Source: Coffea arabica (Eukaryota > Streptophyta > Magnoliopsida > Gentianales > Rubiaceae). Taken from it: DNA of 64,000 nucleotides. Below are positions 50,001 through 61,400 of the stretch, piece by piece; within the stretch, counting starts at the first letter, position 1; each line of letters opens with the position of its first letter. A program made the translations under genes and the position numbers. The DNA lies in NCBI RefSeq assembly GCF_036785885.1, contig NC_092326.1, forward strand, positions 42,246,287 through 42,310,286, given 5' to 3'. Under the pieces are notes generated by a model. The model was not told where the DNA came from and did not search any database. It saw only the letters and a list, made by a program, of their open reading frames with translations.

Positions 50001-50901
50001 AAAGTTCGCCAACACTTCCCAATGGCCACAAGAGCAGCTTCTTGAGACTCCCAAAGCGTGGAAGTAGAACTACAGAGATGGCAACTCTTTAAAGTTTTCA
50101 GGTGGTTAAAGCTTGTAACAGAGCAGCTGAGTGTTTTAGTGTGTGAACAGTTTGGACTACAGAGAAATTTTTTTTTCTTTTTTGGTTTAATAATTGGATT
50201 TGTATGGATGTATTGGATAATCCATGCAAATGCACCAACTTATGTGATTTAAATGGTCATCCATTTAAAGTCATTTAGATTATTCAAGTAATCCAAATCC
50301 ATTTAGTCGAGGTTTATATGGATGAATAAGTGGATATGTACTCTAATTGCCAGCTCTAGACAACTGCATTCCCCAACCCCCCATTTAGTCGAGGTTTATA
50401 TGGATGAATAACCGGATATGTACTCTAATTGCCAGCTCTAGACAACTGCATTCCCCAACCCCTCAAGGCACATTTAAAGAAAACCCAAAATTTTTTCTGG
50501 GCTCTTCGTGAAAAGAAAAGGTCAAACGTAAATTCATTCTAGAATTAGCTATCACAAGCCAAAAAAGACAAACCTTGCACTTTATTACATGCATGTAAAC
50601 TCAATTAGCACAGAGCTTACGCCAAACAAACATCATTAACCCCCCAACCCTCGGCCGAAAAACACTTCACTTCCCAATATAAAACCCCTTGCCTGAGCAT
50701 ATCAAAGTTGAAAAAATAAAAATAAAATCATACGAATAATTCGTCGATACAAATATTTGTAACATACAACGAGATAGGATATGTAAAATGAGAAAAATAG
50801 GCAACAAGCTATAAATATATATATATACCTCTGACAACTTTGTTGGTGCCCTTGATTGTGTATGAGTCCAAGTCCCGCTTGCCAGGTCTGGTTTTGGCCA
50901 T
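45948..50901 (-). CDS. BAH-PHD histone reader, EBS/SHL-like, copy A
   Basis: Nuclear chromatin reader. Arabidopsis EBS and SHL bind H3K27me3 through BAH and H3K4me2/3 through PHD, and repress flowering. Five exons: 50901-50829, 49117-48775, 48688-48620, 47993-47858, 45974-45948; 648 nt, 215 aa. The basic N-terminus [18 protein letters not shown] is followed by a BAH domain (about 22-140) with [37 protein letters not shown] and NYTKLENV. The PHD finger (about 140-190) is [37 protein letters not shown], with all eight zinc ligands (C4HC3). The final exon adds only eight residues (VERKRRKK), a nuclear-localisation-like tail. Versus copy B the PHD has FHPDC and VGM where B has YHPAC and SGM. Whether it is an EBS or SHL orthologue is not resolved. 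Confidence 0.92.
47055..47091. repeat. (CT)n(CA)n compound microsatellite in an intron
   Basis: CTCTCT... followed by CACACA... inside intron 4 of BAH-PHD copy A. Confidence 0.9.
50301..50464. repeat. 82-bp perfect-spacing tandem duplication in intron 1 of copy A
   Basis: Units 50301-50382 and 50383-50464 start ATTTAGTCGAGGTTTATATG and end in the C-rich CATTCCCCAACCCC. I see only about two or three mismatches (AAGTGG versus AACCGG). The matching place in copy B (about 62575-62655) has one unit only. Confidence 0.9.
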
Positions 50902-51195
50902 GGGAGAAATGGAGAATGGGAAATGGGGAACAAGAGATGAGGAAAGAGGGTTTCTTTTCTTCGACTGTGCCGTGCTTTGGTTTGCAGTAAAGACTGAGAA
51001 GCTTTACTGGGTCCGTGGTAAATAAACGACAATTGTATACCAAATGGTAAAATTCGTAGGGATGGGGATTGTTGGGTGGGCTTCGAAGATATAGGGGCAC
51101 TGGCATAATTTTGGTGAAAGGCTATCTGTTTATAAACTCACCGCTTGAGGTTAAATGCACAAATCACAACAGTTCTTTTTGGATTTTGGAAATCC

Positions 51196-51850
51196 TACCG
51201 GCTGTTATGATTTAGGACTGTCAATAGGTCCGGGCTTGTTTAATGGGATCGGACCGAATCTGGCTTTGAATGTTAGGTTCGAATTAAATGTAGAATAAAA
51301 TTTCTCTACAATGTAGATAATTGTACATCAAAAAGTTGATAAAAGTTGAGCAGATATGGTGAGAGACTGAGAGTTGGGAGTCAGTGTGAAAATGTGAATA
51401 ACTGATGCAAATATCTCTCTCCTAACTATGGGGAATTTTATTTTTTTTTAATAAACTAGGACAAATTTACAGAAATGTTGGCACTAAATTTTCTAGGTAA
51501 ATTTGTACATAATGTGATTTACACTCAAATATATTAAATTTATTATTTAATAATTTAATAACTTAATGGATCCAAACTTTATATTTCAAATTTTAAATTT
51601 TAAATTTCAGTTTCAAATTACAGTTTTGTCATACGAGCCCAATTGGTTTGCCAAATGGCGTCCTGAATTTGTATGTTTTCCTTAGTGTTATTCTCAAATT
51701 ATTCAAAATTTGTATAATTTAGCACCGTTGTCTAATTAACATAATACTACAATGAATGAAATACTTCTCCCTTGGAGAAGCATTTAGGAGAAAATCAAGG
51801 AAATCAAAAAATTGTCTTCTAGTCTTTTAAGTTATTAATCATAATCTAAA
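51196..51850. other. Spacer between duplicated blocks, left part
   Basis: AT-rich DNA immediately beyond the end of block A homology. No gene seen. Confidence 0.5.
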
Positions 51851-52494
51851 GGGATAATTTCATAAACCTTTCCTGCATTTTTTAACAATTGCAACCACCT
51901 CCCTTGATATTTGAAAAATTATAGAAACCTCCCTAAAATTTATGTTTTATAACAAATGATGATGTAAGTACAAAAAAAAATCTAATGAATACCCTATATC
52001 GTGCCTATTGGATTTACAAAACAAATTAAATGACAAAAGAAATCAAATGTCAATATTGCTTGCTGAGTAAAAAATGTTAATGTAGCTCTTTATAGCAAAA
52101 ATTATGCCATGTTTCAAGGCATCATTTTTTAATGTTTGGATTTCATTTTCTTTTTCCCCTTGCTAAGTAAGCTGTGAAGAAGCTATATTTTAGCAAATGC
52201 ATTCCTACTAGTTGGCTATTTATAAAACATAGCAAGAAGTCCATTTAAATGACTTAGGTATTGAATGTAATGTATTAGGTGAGATGAAGTTAGAACTTTT
52301 GGATAAAGAAATATTTGCAAAATGTGATTTTCTTTTTTTTTTTTTACACCCACTTTTCACTTAAGATTTATAGAGTTGTCAAGGCTATTTTATAGTCTTT
52401 TCATAACAATGTAGGAAGTGAGTGTAATTTTTCAAATTTTAGGGAGGTAGTTGTAATTATTAGAAACTTTAGGGGAGGTTTATGAAATTATCCC
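51851..52494. mobile_element. 644-bp non-autonomous DNA element with perfect 19-bp TIRs
   Basis: Starts GGGATAATTTCATAAACCT and ends with the exact complement AGGTTTATGAAATTATCCC. A second, inner inverted pair is CAACCACCTCCCTTGATATTTGAAAA against TTTTTCAAATTTTAGGGAGGTAGTTG in outline. The interior is AT-rich with no transposase frame. No convincing target duplication at the ends, so the superfamily is not assigned. Confidence 0.85.
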
Positions 52495-53840
52495 TAGTCT
52501 AAAATGTAGACCGAGGTCTTAACAGTTGGGTAAAAAAATGAATCTCAAGAATTTGCAAAGCACTTCGTTATATCTTTATATATTAATTGTATTTTTTTGA
52601 GACATTATCATTAATATTGTAACACTTTTTGCGACGTATTGTATGAGATAAAATTGTGATTAGAAATATTTAAAAGAAGTAGAAAAATGTGTAAATGATA
52701 CAAGCAAAATAATATTTGAAAAAAAATTGTATCCGAATGCAATCATTAAAGTAGTATCTTTAAAATTTTATTCATGTGCCTTTTAATTTTTTTAGTAACT
52801 TATTTTTTATCTTTAACAAAGCACTTATTGCTTTTATGTATCCTTTTGTATATATCTATTCACTGCTTTGAGATATTCTAAAAGATTATAATATGTTGGC
52901 ATGTGTCATTTTCAAATATCACTAAATTATTTTAATTGTAATAAATTTAATCAATGTTATCCAATGGTCATCTATAAGTCAAATTCAAATATCCAAATCC
53001 CTATATAGCACACAACATAGATTCAGATGTCTAAATCCATATATAGCATGGGACATAAATTCAAATGTCTACATTCATACTGTATTCTAAAATTTAAATT
53101 GATAGTCATCTATAAGTTTTTAAAAAAGCAAATGATAGTTTCACTCCAAAAAAAAAAAAAATTTCTGCCACTTTATTCTTCTTGTTAACCTAGTAAAATG
53201 GCACAAAAACACATCAAATGTTATGTGTAACAAAAATACCAAACTATGCATAACCAATAACTTTTGTCTTTTCAATTCATTTAGTTTTTCATACTTTTAA
53301 TTTAGTTTCAAATTTTTATTCAACTAATAATAAAGGGAATTCCTAATGACGGTGATTTTAAAAAATACCCGTGTTTATATGAGTTGTTTAATAGTTCTTG
53401 AATAAAATACTAAATTTTGTGATTTGGAGTTGTCTATTATTTTTGAGTTTGTTTATTACTTTATATGTGAACTTTTACAATTTTAAACAAAATTAAAGTT
53501 TTTGTTTAGAAATAAAAAGATTAAGATTTTGTGGTTAACCAAGTAGAGGTCTCCCTAATAGTAATATAAAATGATCATTTAACTATGCCTCGACAATACT
53601 TTTGAAATCCAAATTATTAGAGAATCCAAACTACAGGCATTTGTGTCTTTTTCGACAATAATAAGGGTGAAATTTCTTGAGTTTTTCTTTTTCTTTGGAG
53701 TGCCAATATCATTCGCAATAATAATAATAATCATAATAAATTTATAACAAATTAAAATATGAAAGATAAATGCGTAAATGTGCAAATGATAGTAATACGC
53801 AAATGAAGTCATCTTGTATCACTCACTGGCATTAATCTTA
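52495..53840. other. AT-rich spacer
   Basis: About 1.35 kb of low-complexity AT-rich sequence. It contains a loose internal repetition near 52960-53090 (phrases of the type ATCCAAATCCCTATATAGCA / GTCTAAATCCATATATAGCA). No gene seen. Confidence 0.5.
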
Positions 53841-53938
53841 TAAACTTGCGCCGGCCGGTGGCTATCGCATTTCTACAGATGCTGTCGTTCCAGCTTTTGC
53901 GTTTCAGGCACCTCTTCCTTCCACCTCCATTTCAGAGC

Positions 53939-54082
53939 TGCTCATCTATGGTGCCGTCGCAACTTTACCATGGTAGGAAGACCTCCATTCAGAGCTGCTT
54001 TCTTGTTTGTTGCTCATCTGCGGTGCCGTCGCAACTTTACCCATTTTAGGAGACCTCCATTTCGGGGCTGCTTTCTTGTTAC
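53939..54082. repeat. Two-copy 72-bp tandem repeat
   Basis: Units 53939-54010 and 54011-54082 share TGCTCATCT, GGTGCCGTCGCAACTTTACC, AGACCTCCATT and GCTGCTTTCTTG. The unit is GC-rich compared with its surroundings and its length is a multiple of three. Part of a third, more diverged unit (CACCTCCATTTCAGAGC) precedes it. No gene model could be built. Confidence 0.8.
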
Positions 54083-54633
54083 TTCCTACCATAGAATTTC
54101 CCCACACTCATGCTGCTTCATTTTCTAGTACTGAAAAGCCCGGAAATCAAAGGTGCGTCTTTTCACCATAATTCAACACACCACTTCAATGAGAAGTCGC
54201 TTTATATAGTAGGTAATTGCGTTTTGTACAAAAAATTTTGGAATTTAAGTGGGAAATCTACCCTATAAGGACCCCTGTGAAGCCATTCTCTGAAAAAAAA
54301 TTCTATCAGATACTGATCAAGTTTGCTTATCCACGAACTATATATCCTTCTTTTTTCAAGAAGAGATGATAAGAAATTAGATTTATAGTTTTCAAGCGTA
54401 ATTAACTCCACATGCAACACAAAGGCCTAAAAATCAACGTATAAACTTCTCAAGAACAGTGTATTTCTCTTTTGAGGCTTACTTGCTGCATCAATCTCAA
54501 AAATTCTGGCTGTAGGGCTCAGCTATCTTCCTAGGTCCTCCAGTTATTGCATTTGATTGTGCAATGAGAAGCAGTTTGATTGCACATGAAGGCATTTCTC
54601 TTCAAACATGACTGCACCCACCACACCTAAATT

Positions 54634-55299
54634 TCAAGCTATAAGAAGAGACTTGATGAGTACACTCCTACTAAACGTGGATGCCAGGTTAAAGACCGGT
54701 AGCTTAACCATCATGTTCATGCATGCTGGATAACTGGACAGCGCTTTTATACATCCAAGCTTCAGCAATGCTAGACCTCTCTCTCCTTCTTTGTTAGGTA
54801 AAAGAGACAACAGTTTTTCATTCAGGATTTCCACAGCAGCAATGCAACTAAGGGAAAACGTTACAGCAAGTAAATGCAAACTTGACCTAGATGTGAAATC
54901 ATCGACCATATTTTGACAAATGAGACATATCCACATCAAGGCAAGGTCCAATGCACCCCAGCAATTAAGGGAACCAAAAGGGTCAAAGATGAAGAATTGT
55001 GCAAGTTGAAGCAACTTGACACGTACTAAACAAGAACACTTGAGCAGAAACTTAAATTTGATTGTGCCTCTTGGCTTGTTGAATTTTGGCAAATAACTAA
55101 TGACGCGAGATATCATTTAGCGCAGGCAATCAAATAGAGGAAAAAACAGATAGGTGACCACGAGACACAGCTGAGGAAGACAAATCAAGTAAGAGACTCT
55201 GGTGAACTGTTCATCAACACGTACGTTATGCTTTGTAGCCAATGGGATCATGAAGACTTCGCCCTTCCTCCATCTTAACCCTAGATGCAAAAAATCCAT
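54634..55299 (-). CDS. Unrecognised ORF pair, possible gene fragment
   Basis: Two minus-strand frames nearly abut: 55299-55117 (MDFLHLGLRWRKGEVFMIPL..., 60 codons) and 55116-54634 (160 codons). The second has an amphipathic, Leu-rich C-terminal part (EILNEKLLSLLPNKEGERG, ALLKLGCIKALSSYPACM, FNLASTFSRSVLIKSLLIA) that looks like helical-repeat protein rather than noise. I could not name the family or find convincing splice sites to join the frames. It may be a gene fragment carried in between the duplicated blocks, a short real gene, or chance. Confidence 0.3.
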
Positions 55300-55929
55300 A
55301 ATCTAGGTTCAAAGTTATTGATCCACCTTGAAACCTCGCTCTCCTATGCTGTACATTCATCAACACTTTAGTACTTGTTACTATGAAAATACATGAGACT
55401 TACAATTTCAAGTGAACTAAAACTGTAGAAATGTTGAAACTAGAATACTTTTTTTGCCTGTTTTTAGAGCGTGAACACTGCGTAAAAACTCTGGTAACTG
55501 AACTGCAACTTGTAAAGGGCTGCATAACATGCTCCTTAATGGAGCTAGTTCTGTCTACAGTGACCAAAACTTTTTTAACTCCGAAACTGGAGATGAACAA
55601 TGCCTAGAAACTGAAAAGGATCTTCCTCTGGAAGTCGCAAACACCGAGAAGGAATTAACAAAGGCGAGGATGAGTCCCACGAAGCCTATTTGGATTAAGG
55701 TATTACTAGTCAGACAGGAGGCCTGGAGATCTAGGTTGCAGTTATATTTATACCCTAGCAAAACAGCGAAGCAAAAGAAACAATAAAAAGAAGCTCAACC
55801 CATGATTTTAACAGTTAATGTCAACAGCAGTAAAGGAAAATAGATACTGCTAAAGAAAGGAGAAGACAATTCGCACCTTACACCTTAGTTAAATTAGATC
55901 TTGGTCGTCTTTTTGGAAACATGCAACAA

Positions 55930-56646
55930 CCCGAGTCAACAAAACTCATCACAATTAATTCCTTCACCAGCATTTCTGTCTCCTCCTTCCTGAGTCCGGG
56001 CTGCTGGCAACCCTAAGAAGTATGGTGTATAAGCTGTCATTGATTTGGCTCTCCTATCTTTCTCTACCATCTTGACCCCAGGAACATTCTTTATCCTCTT
56101 AACCTGAATTTTAAAAATTTTTCTATTTGTCAATTAAAGCCAAACAAGAAATGATATATGAATGTAGCAGAAAAAATTGAGCATTGATAAACGTGTTCAG
56201 GGTTTTCCCTGAGATGGGTTGGTATGGACTGCGAATCCATTAACAATGTGTTTAAAGCTGTGCAGAGCCTTGGAGACTTCACTAGCATTTCAATCAAGAA
56301 TAAAATATTTTCCAGATAAGATTTCCAAATATAGAACTTGGCAACATGGAAGATCGATTAGGAAACAACTAACTCCTCCACGTTTACTGGATCTGTAAAC
56401 GAAAGGCAGTGGAGAAATTACTTCCTGTTGGGATCCAATCCCTAACCTTTCTGATCAGTCGGCATCGTACGTACTAGCTAGTATTTCCTTGATGAAATGC
56501 AACTGGCTCACCTTCCATTAGCTAGTTAGATGGATTTCCATTAGATTTTCTCTACCTTTTTGGTAGATGGATTTTCTCTACCATCGGAAAATGAGTAGTA
56601 GTCGAGTCAGAGATGAAATCCATCTAACTTCCTTGATGAAAGCCAT
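55930..56646 (-). pseudogene. Truncated subtilase pseudogene (5' part only)
   Basis: Matches subtilase exons 1, 2 and the first third of exon 3 of the intact gene. Exon 3 remnant (about 56103-55930): VKRIKNVPGVKMVEKDRRAK then TAYTPYFLGLPAARTQEGG up to NAGEG, after which a 4-bp insertion and the block end remove the catalytic Asp region. The exon 2 remnant (about 56290-56209) has lost roughly 70 bp of its middle, shifting frame. Exon 1 (56646 downward) still has the start ATG but carries rearranged, partly palindromic sequence (GATGGATTT repeats at 56528-56580) and a destroyed donor (CAACAGGAAGTAA for CAACAGGTAA). It has no His, Asn or Ser catalytic segments, so no functional protease is possible. 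Confidence 0.9.
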
Positions 56647-57678
56647 GATTGGGCAACAATAATCAGAATGCAAATATTCATTTAGGGTTTGGTTGCCCGG
56701 AATATGAATTCTCTCCTCTCTGATAAGCCATGCAAATCCAAAACTTTAACCACATTATTTGCGTGAAAAGCCTGGTTTCGCAAGCTTTTCAACTGATCTT
56801 AATGAAATCAACCGTTACTTTTTTCTGCTTTTAACTTCTTTTGTTCAAATTATGGGCAGAAAAACTGTTGCTGAGACGTTTTTTTTTTTTTTTTTTGGTC
56901 GCGTTACTGCTCCCTGTCCACGCTAACCAACCTTGCAAGTCCTATATATATATGCACAGCAATAGCAGATCCAGTTCAAGACCTTTTCCGAAAATCACTT
57001 GGCTCTTATTTCCAGAGTCGGCAAAGTAACATCATATCCTGATTAAATAATGTGCCATTTTGCTTCCATTCATTCGGTGCTCATGTAGTTGAACTTGATA
57101 TACCGCGGTCTGGCCTCAATTTCATGAACCTCGAGCTCGAGTTAAGCTCAAACTCGATCTCTAACCCGGTGGAACTCACTTGTTTCGAGCCTAATCGAGA
57201 TCAAATAAAAATAAAAAATAATTTTCATATTTTTTATGCCGTATAAGATAAATATTTTACCTTAATAAATAATAAAAATAAGATTTTTTAAAACTTCATT
57301 AAGACACTTGAATCACACCAAAATTACCATATAAATACACACATGTTTATTGAAGTCCCTGACTTATGATACTTTTCCAAATTAATGACACTATTTTCAG
57401 AGAACGAACATCTAAGCCCCCCTTTATCGGGCAGCTTAGCCCGAACTAATAAAGATATCGAGAACACATTTTTTCATGATTAACAACAAAAATGAATAAC
57501 AATTACGTAAAGCAACTACTAGTAATTACACCGTCGTCATGTAAAAATGAAACGAATCAAAATTCTGATGATCTTCCATGCACCAGCAGAAGCATCTACA
57601 GATGCAGGAGTTAATTATTCGTGAAGCAAAAAACATAATTGAGTTGAAAGCGGCCATCCATCCTCCAATCAATGATGC
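56647..57678. other. Block B spacer between pseudogene and BAH-PHD copy B
   Basis: Aligns in part with 44850-45640 of block A. From about 57105 to 57530 it contains sequence absent from A, with the palindromic CTCGAGCTCGAG, possibly a further insertion. No exon seen. Confidence 0.5.
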
Positions 57679-58098
57679 CAGTGGTAGAGTTAGAACCCTA
57701 GGGTTCGGAGGATTCAATTTCTGACACCGCATCAAATGTAGTTACAGTAAATTTACAATTAAATGGCGTTTATGTTAAACATATCTTTCTAGCGTTATGT
57801 CAATTATGCTTTGGCGTCTAAATTGTACCATAATGTGTGGTGGTTTAGAAACGTCAAAAGAGTTTGTCATCAGATTTACCTCAATAACTAGCTTTAATTA
57901 AATCGAATATTCTCATGAAATGTCAGAATTAAGAATTTTTAGATTATTAAGGGAGAACAATGAAAATAAGAAGGAAATATTAAAAATGTTTAGAAGGGGT
58001 AATACAGATAAGAAAAAGAATTTCATAAAATATTGGGAGCAAAATGGATAAGAATGGGGAAACTGCCTACCCTCAGTTTGCTTCTGGCTCCGCCCCTG
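57679..58098. mobile_element. 420-bp TIR insertion specific to block B
   Basis: The left end CAGTGGTAGAGTTAGAA mirrors the right end CTTCTGGCTCCGCCCCTG (complement CAGGGGCGGAGCCAGAAG). The common plant element terminus is CAGTGGCGGAGCCAG. Block A reads continuously across the corresponding place (about 45620), so this arrived after the duplication. Terminal motif suggests a hAT-like or similar element; a clean target duplication is not visible. Confidence 0.65.
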
Positions 58099-58458
58099 AT
58101 ATTATGACAGTAAAAATCCAAATTCTTCTGAGCATATCAAAACCAAAGATAGTAGTAAAACGATCTTCAAATGCAAATTTAGCCTTTCCAAATAAAGTAA
58201 AAGCCCAAATTCTTTGCTTGACGACATCGAAAATTCAAAACCAACAAAGTTAATTTATCTAAAATTTGGCTTCACATTTGCAACAGCAGAAGCTCATTCG
58301 GAGCATATCACAAGCTTCAAAGCCATCTACTAATATCCATACAATTTACCCATTCAGGAGATGACAAAATATATCCACCGCAGCTATACAACATCACAAC
58401 AACACCAGAATAATGAAAATTGACAATCTCTCCAACAGCATCGTTGTGCTCCCCCAGC

Positions 58459-61400
58459 TTACTTCTTCTGCCGCTTTGTTTCCAACTGTAAGAACCACGG
58501 GCTTTTATTAAAATTTAAATGAGATCAAGAATAAATATTATATCACTTAGATGTTGGATAAGAAGGGATGAAAAGATAAATGTAATTACTCCTACCACAT
58601 GGGTTTCAATACCAACAGGAGGAAAAACTTTCCTATGATAGCAGTTGGCATGCAAAACACCCTTGTGACAAAAGAAATCATACATTGGAGTAATGTTGTG
58701 ATAGTTGCTAGAACTTTTCTTGGCACAGCCCTAAACAAACTGAGGCATATGACATCCCTTTTTCTCTCTGACACTACAATTCACACTTCAGTAAATACCG
58801 TGCAGCAACTATGCAAGAATTTATATGAGAGAGAGAGAGAGAGAGATCCTTGGCCCATAAAAGCCATAATGGGTGATAAAATACAACTGCTCAAGGCAAC
58901 AGGACAAAAGAAATCACGCTAACCAAACAGACCCAATTTCAGCAGTTCAATTATAGGGAGAGGCCGAGACCTCCAGCATCAAGCTACTTCCAGACAGTTG
59001 CTGTCATACACACAAGAAAACATATTGAATATGAACAAACTCTAAGCTGAAGGTTTTGCAACAGTCGGATTCACTGTCAAAAAGTAAGGTGAGACGTAAT
59101 CCAAGGACCAAACACTAAGGATCAAGCACTCAAAATGACAGCAATTCTTTATTTATATTCATGCAAAATATACTAACACATAAAGCAATCACATACGTGT
59201 AGCAAACATCTTAAAGACTAGTCACAACATATGGTAATCAACACCAGTCTTAATAGTAATCACAAATTGCTACATGATGCCTTTTCTGTCAACAGTAGAG
59301 AGTCTTCTCTTTCCATGTTTACATCTAAAGGCTATGGCACCAGAAGTAAAAACTAGTATGAGTTAAGGTCAGATAAAAAGTAGATGCTTTATGTATTGTC
59401 AATAAACAAAGATCCCGGGGCAGAGCAAACATATGATTTGGCCCTGCAGAATTTATATCTGTATACACAAGCATGAGTGTAGGCCTGCAGAACTTGTCTT
59501 CTACTTTGAAAGCTAAGCAGCCATTCCAACATTTTCTTTCCCCTTGCCAATTGACCAAATATACTTGTGTTTTCCTGGGTAAAGTCCATCTATGGCAAAA
59601 GAAAAATGGTAACAATGCTAACCCTTCCCATGAAGATGGGGACTAGAACCTATTCTTAAAGGTCAATGTCCATGATTATATATGCTGAAGTAATCACATA
59701 ATAACTGCCCATAAAACAAAACACTATAACGTGGAAAATTGTAAAAGAGCATAAATCTTTGACAGTAAAATGGCAAGTATACACAAATCGTTGACAAATT
59801 TCACCCCACCAAAAAATCAATGGTGCTTCATGGAAATAAAACTAAAAAAAAATGATTTTATTCGATTAGAAGTCACCTGCAAGCGTGCATCAACCTGCGA
59901 CTGGTAGTACCAGAAAATTTTCAATATGCTGACCAATCAATGGATATTCAACAAATGTACATGTCACACCAAACAGTTAGTGATATATATATATATATAT
60001 ATGCAGCTTAAAATACAGCCGCAATTGTTTTTATAACCACTTTATGCAAATGTTAAACTAATGTTGCATTCAAGCTATTCCTGCAGGAAAAATTGTAGAC
60101 AAAGAACTGTAATTGGGCAAAATCTGCAATTAATGAGCCTCACCTTTCCATTCATTACTGGAGATTCAGTTAATTTGGTCGGAGGCTTTTTCACATCAAC
60201 AGATGCACAATCAGAACAAACAAACAGGTCCAATTGCTTCGCCTGTTCAATACTCATCCCAGAACAAGCAGGATGATACCTATCATGGCATCAGATATTG
60301 TTGCTCAGAAAATTAAGACTGGAGAGATTACAAGGTAGAAAAGAAACCCAAGAACAAACTAAACAAATACTTGAGTATAGGCTTATTTATTCCCACACTT
60401 AATTTTTATTGTTCATTTTTTCTTCCCTTTGAGGTGGAAGGGGGAGTTTATCGCCCAAAAAAGGGAACTAATCATGAAAGAGAATCATAGGAAGTATTGC
60501 CTTCCAGAAATAGAACAATGCTTCAAAAATTTTATCTTCTTAACAATCCACATCTTGCACATATGAAAACTCAAGGTATATCATTACCAAAGGATAGCAT
60601 TCTTCAAACATCATTTAGTTCCTGCTTTTCACTGAAAGGGGATAAAAAATGCTATGCCTATATCTTAACGCCCTTGCAAAACAGACAGTTAACAAAACCT
60701 TTCTCCCTTCTTTTCCCTACACTACAACTAGATCTTGAGGGATGGGAAGTCTTTTAAGTGGCAGAAAGCATTTTTTTTCTCAAGCTTCTTTGCTTGAACA
60801 ATTCATGTTACGCAGAAATTCAAGGTCCAAGTAATACAACTACAACCATGAATCCACTGATAGAAACATGAGAGAAAGTTGGTGAGCAATACCAGTCTTT
60901 GCACCCATCACATTGCACCATTAAATCATCAGGGTTATATGGCATCTCACATTTGCAGTACCTTCATTACAAACCATACAAGAGTGCTTAGCAACTAAAG
61001 AAAAGAGAAACTTAATCCTAAAAACTATACCAGGCATAAGCATACAATACTCACACTGCAACACGGTCCGGAAGAAAAGCACCAGTAGCAGCTTTATACT
61101 CAAATCGGCAATAATAATCCTCAGGCCTTACATTTTCAAGTTTGGTATAATTCTTGAAAGTATGGACGATGCACTTCCCTTCAATAGTATCAGCACTCTG
61201 AACATCCAAATGGTCTGACAGGAACAACTCCTTTGCTCCATGGAACTGCCTCCGCCCCCCAAGTGACTCCTCTGGCCTATAATACCACCTTACTCGAACC
61301 TTGCAATTGCTTCGATTATCAGCCTCAATCTTCTCAACACGTGCCACATAGGGGGCCGTATCACTTTCCGATGGGCGCATCAACACACAATCCCCAGCTT

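Larger units (their letters stand above)
44070..51195. repeat. Segmental duplication, block A
   Basis: Direct-orientation copy of the sequence at about 55930-63457. Shared content in the same order: subtilase exon 3 (5' part), exon 2, exon 1, the spacer, and the whole five-exon BAH-PHD gene with its introns and promoter. Homology ends in the promoter flank at the phrase TTTGGATTTTGGAAATCC and, on the other side, near CCCGAGTC in subtilase exon 3. Block A holds the full-length subtilase, so it is the ancestral arrangement. Confidence 0.9.
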
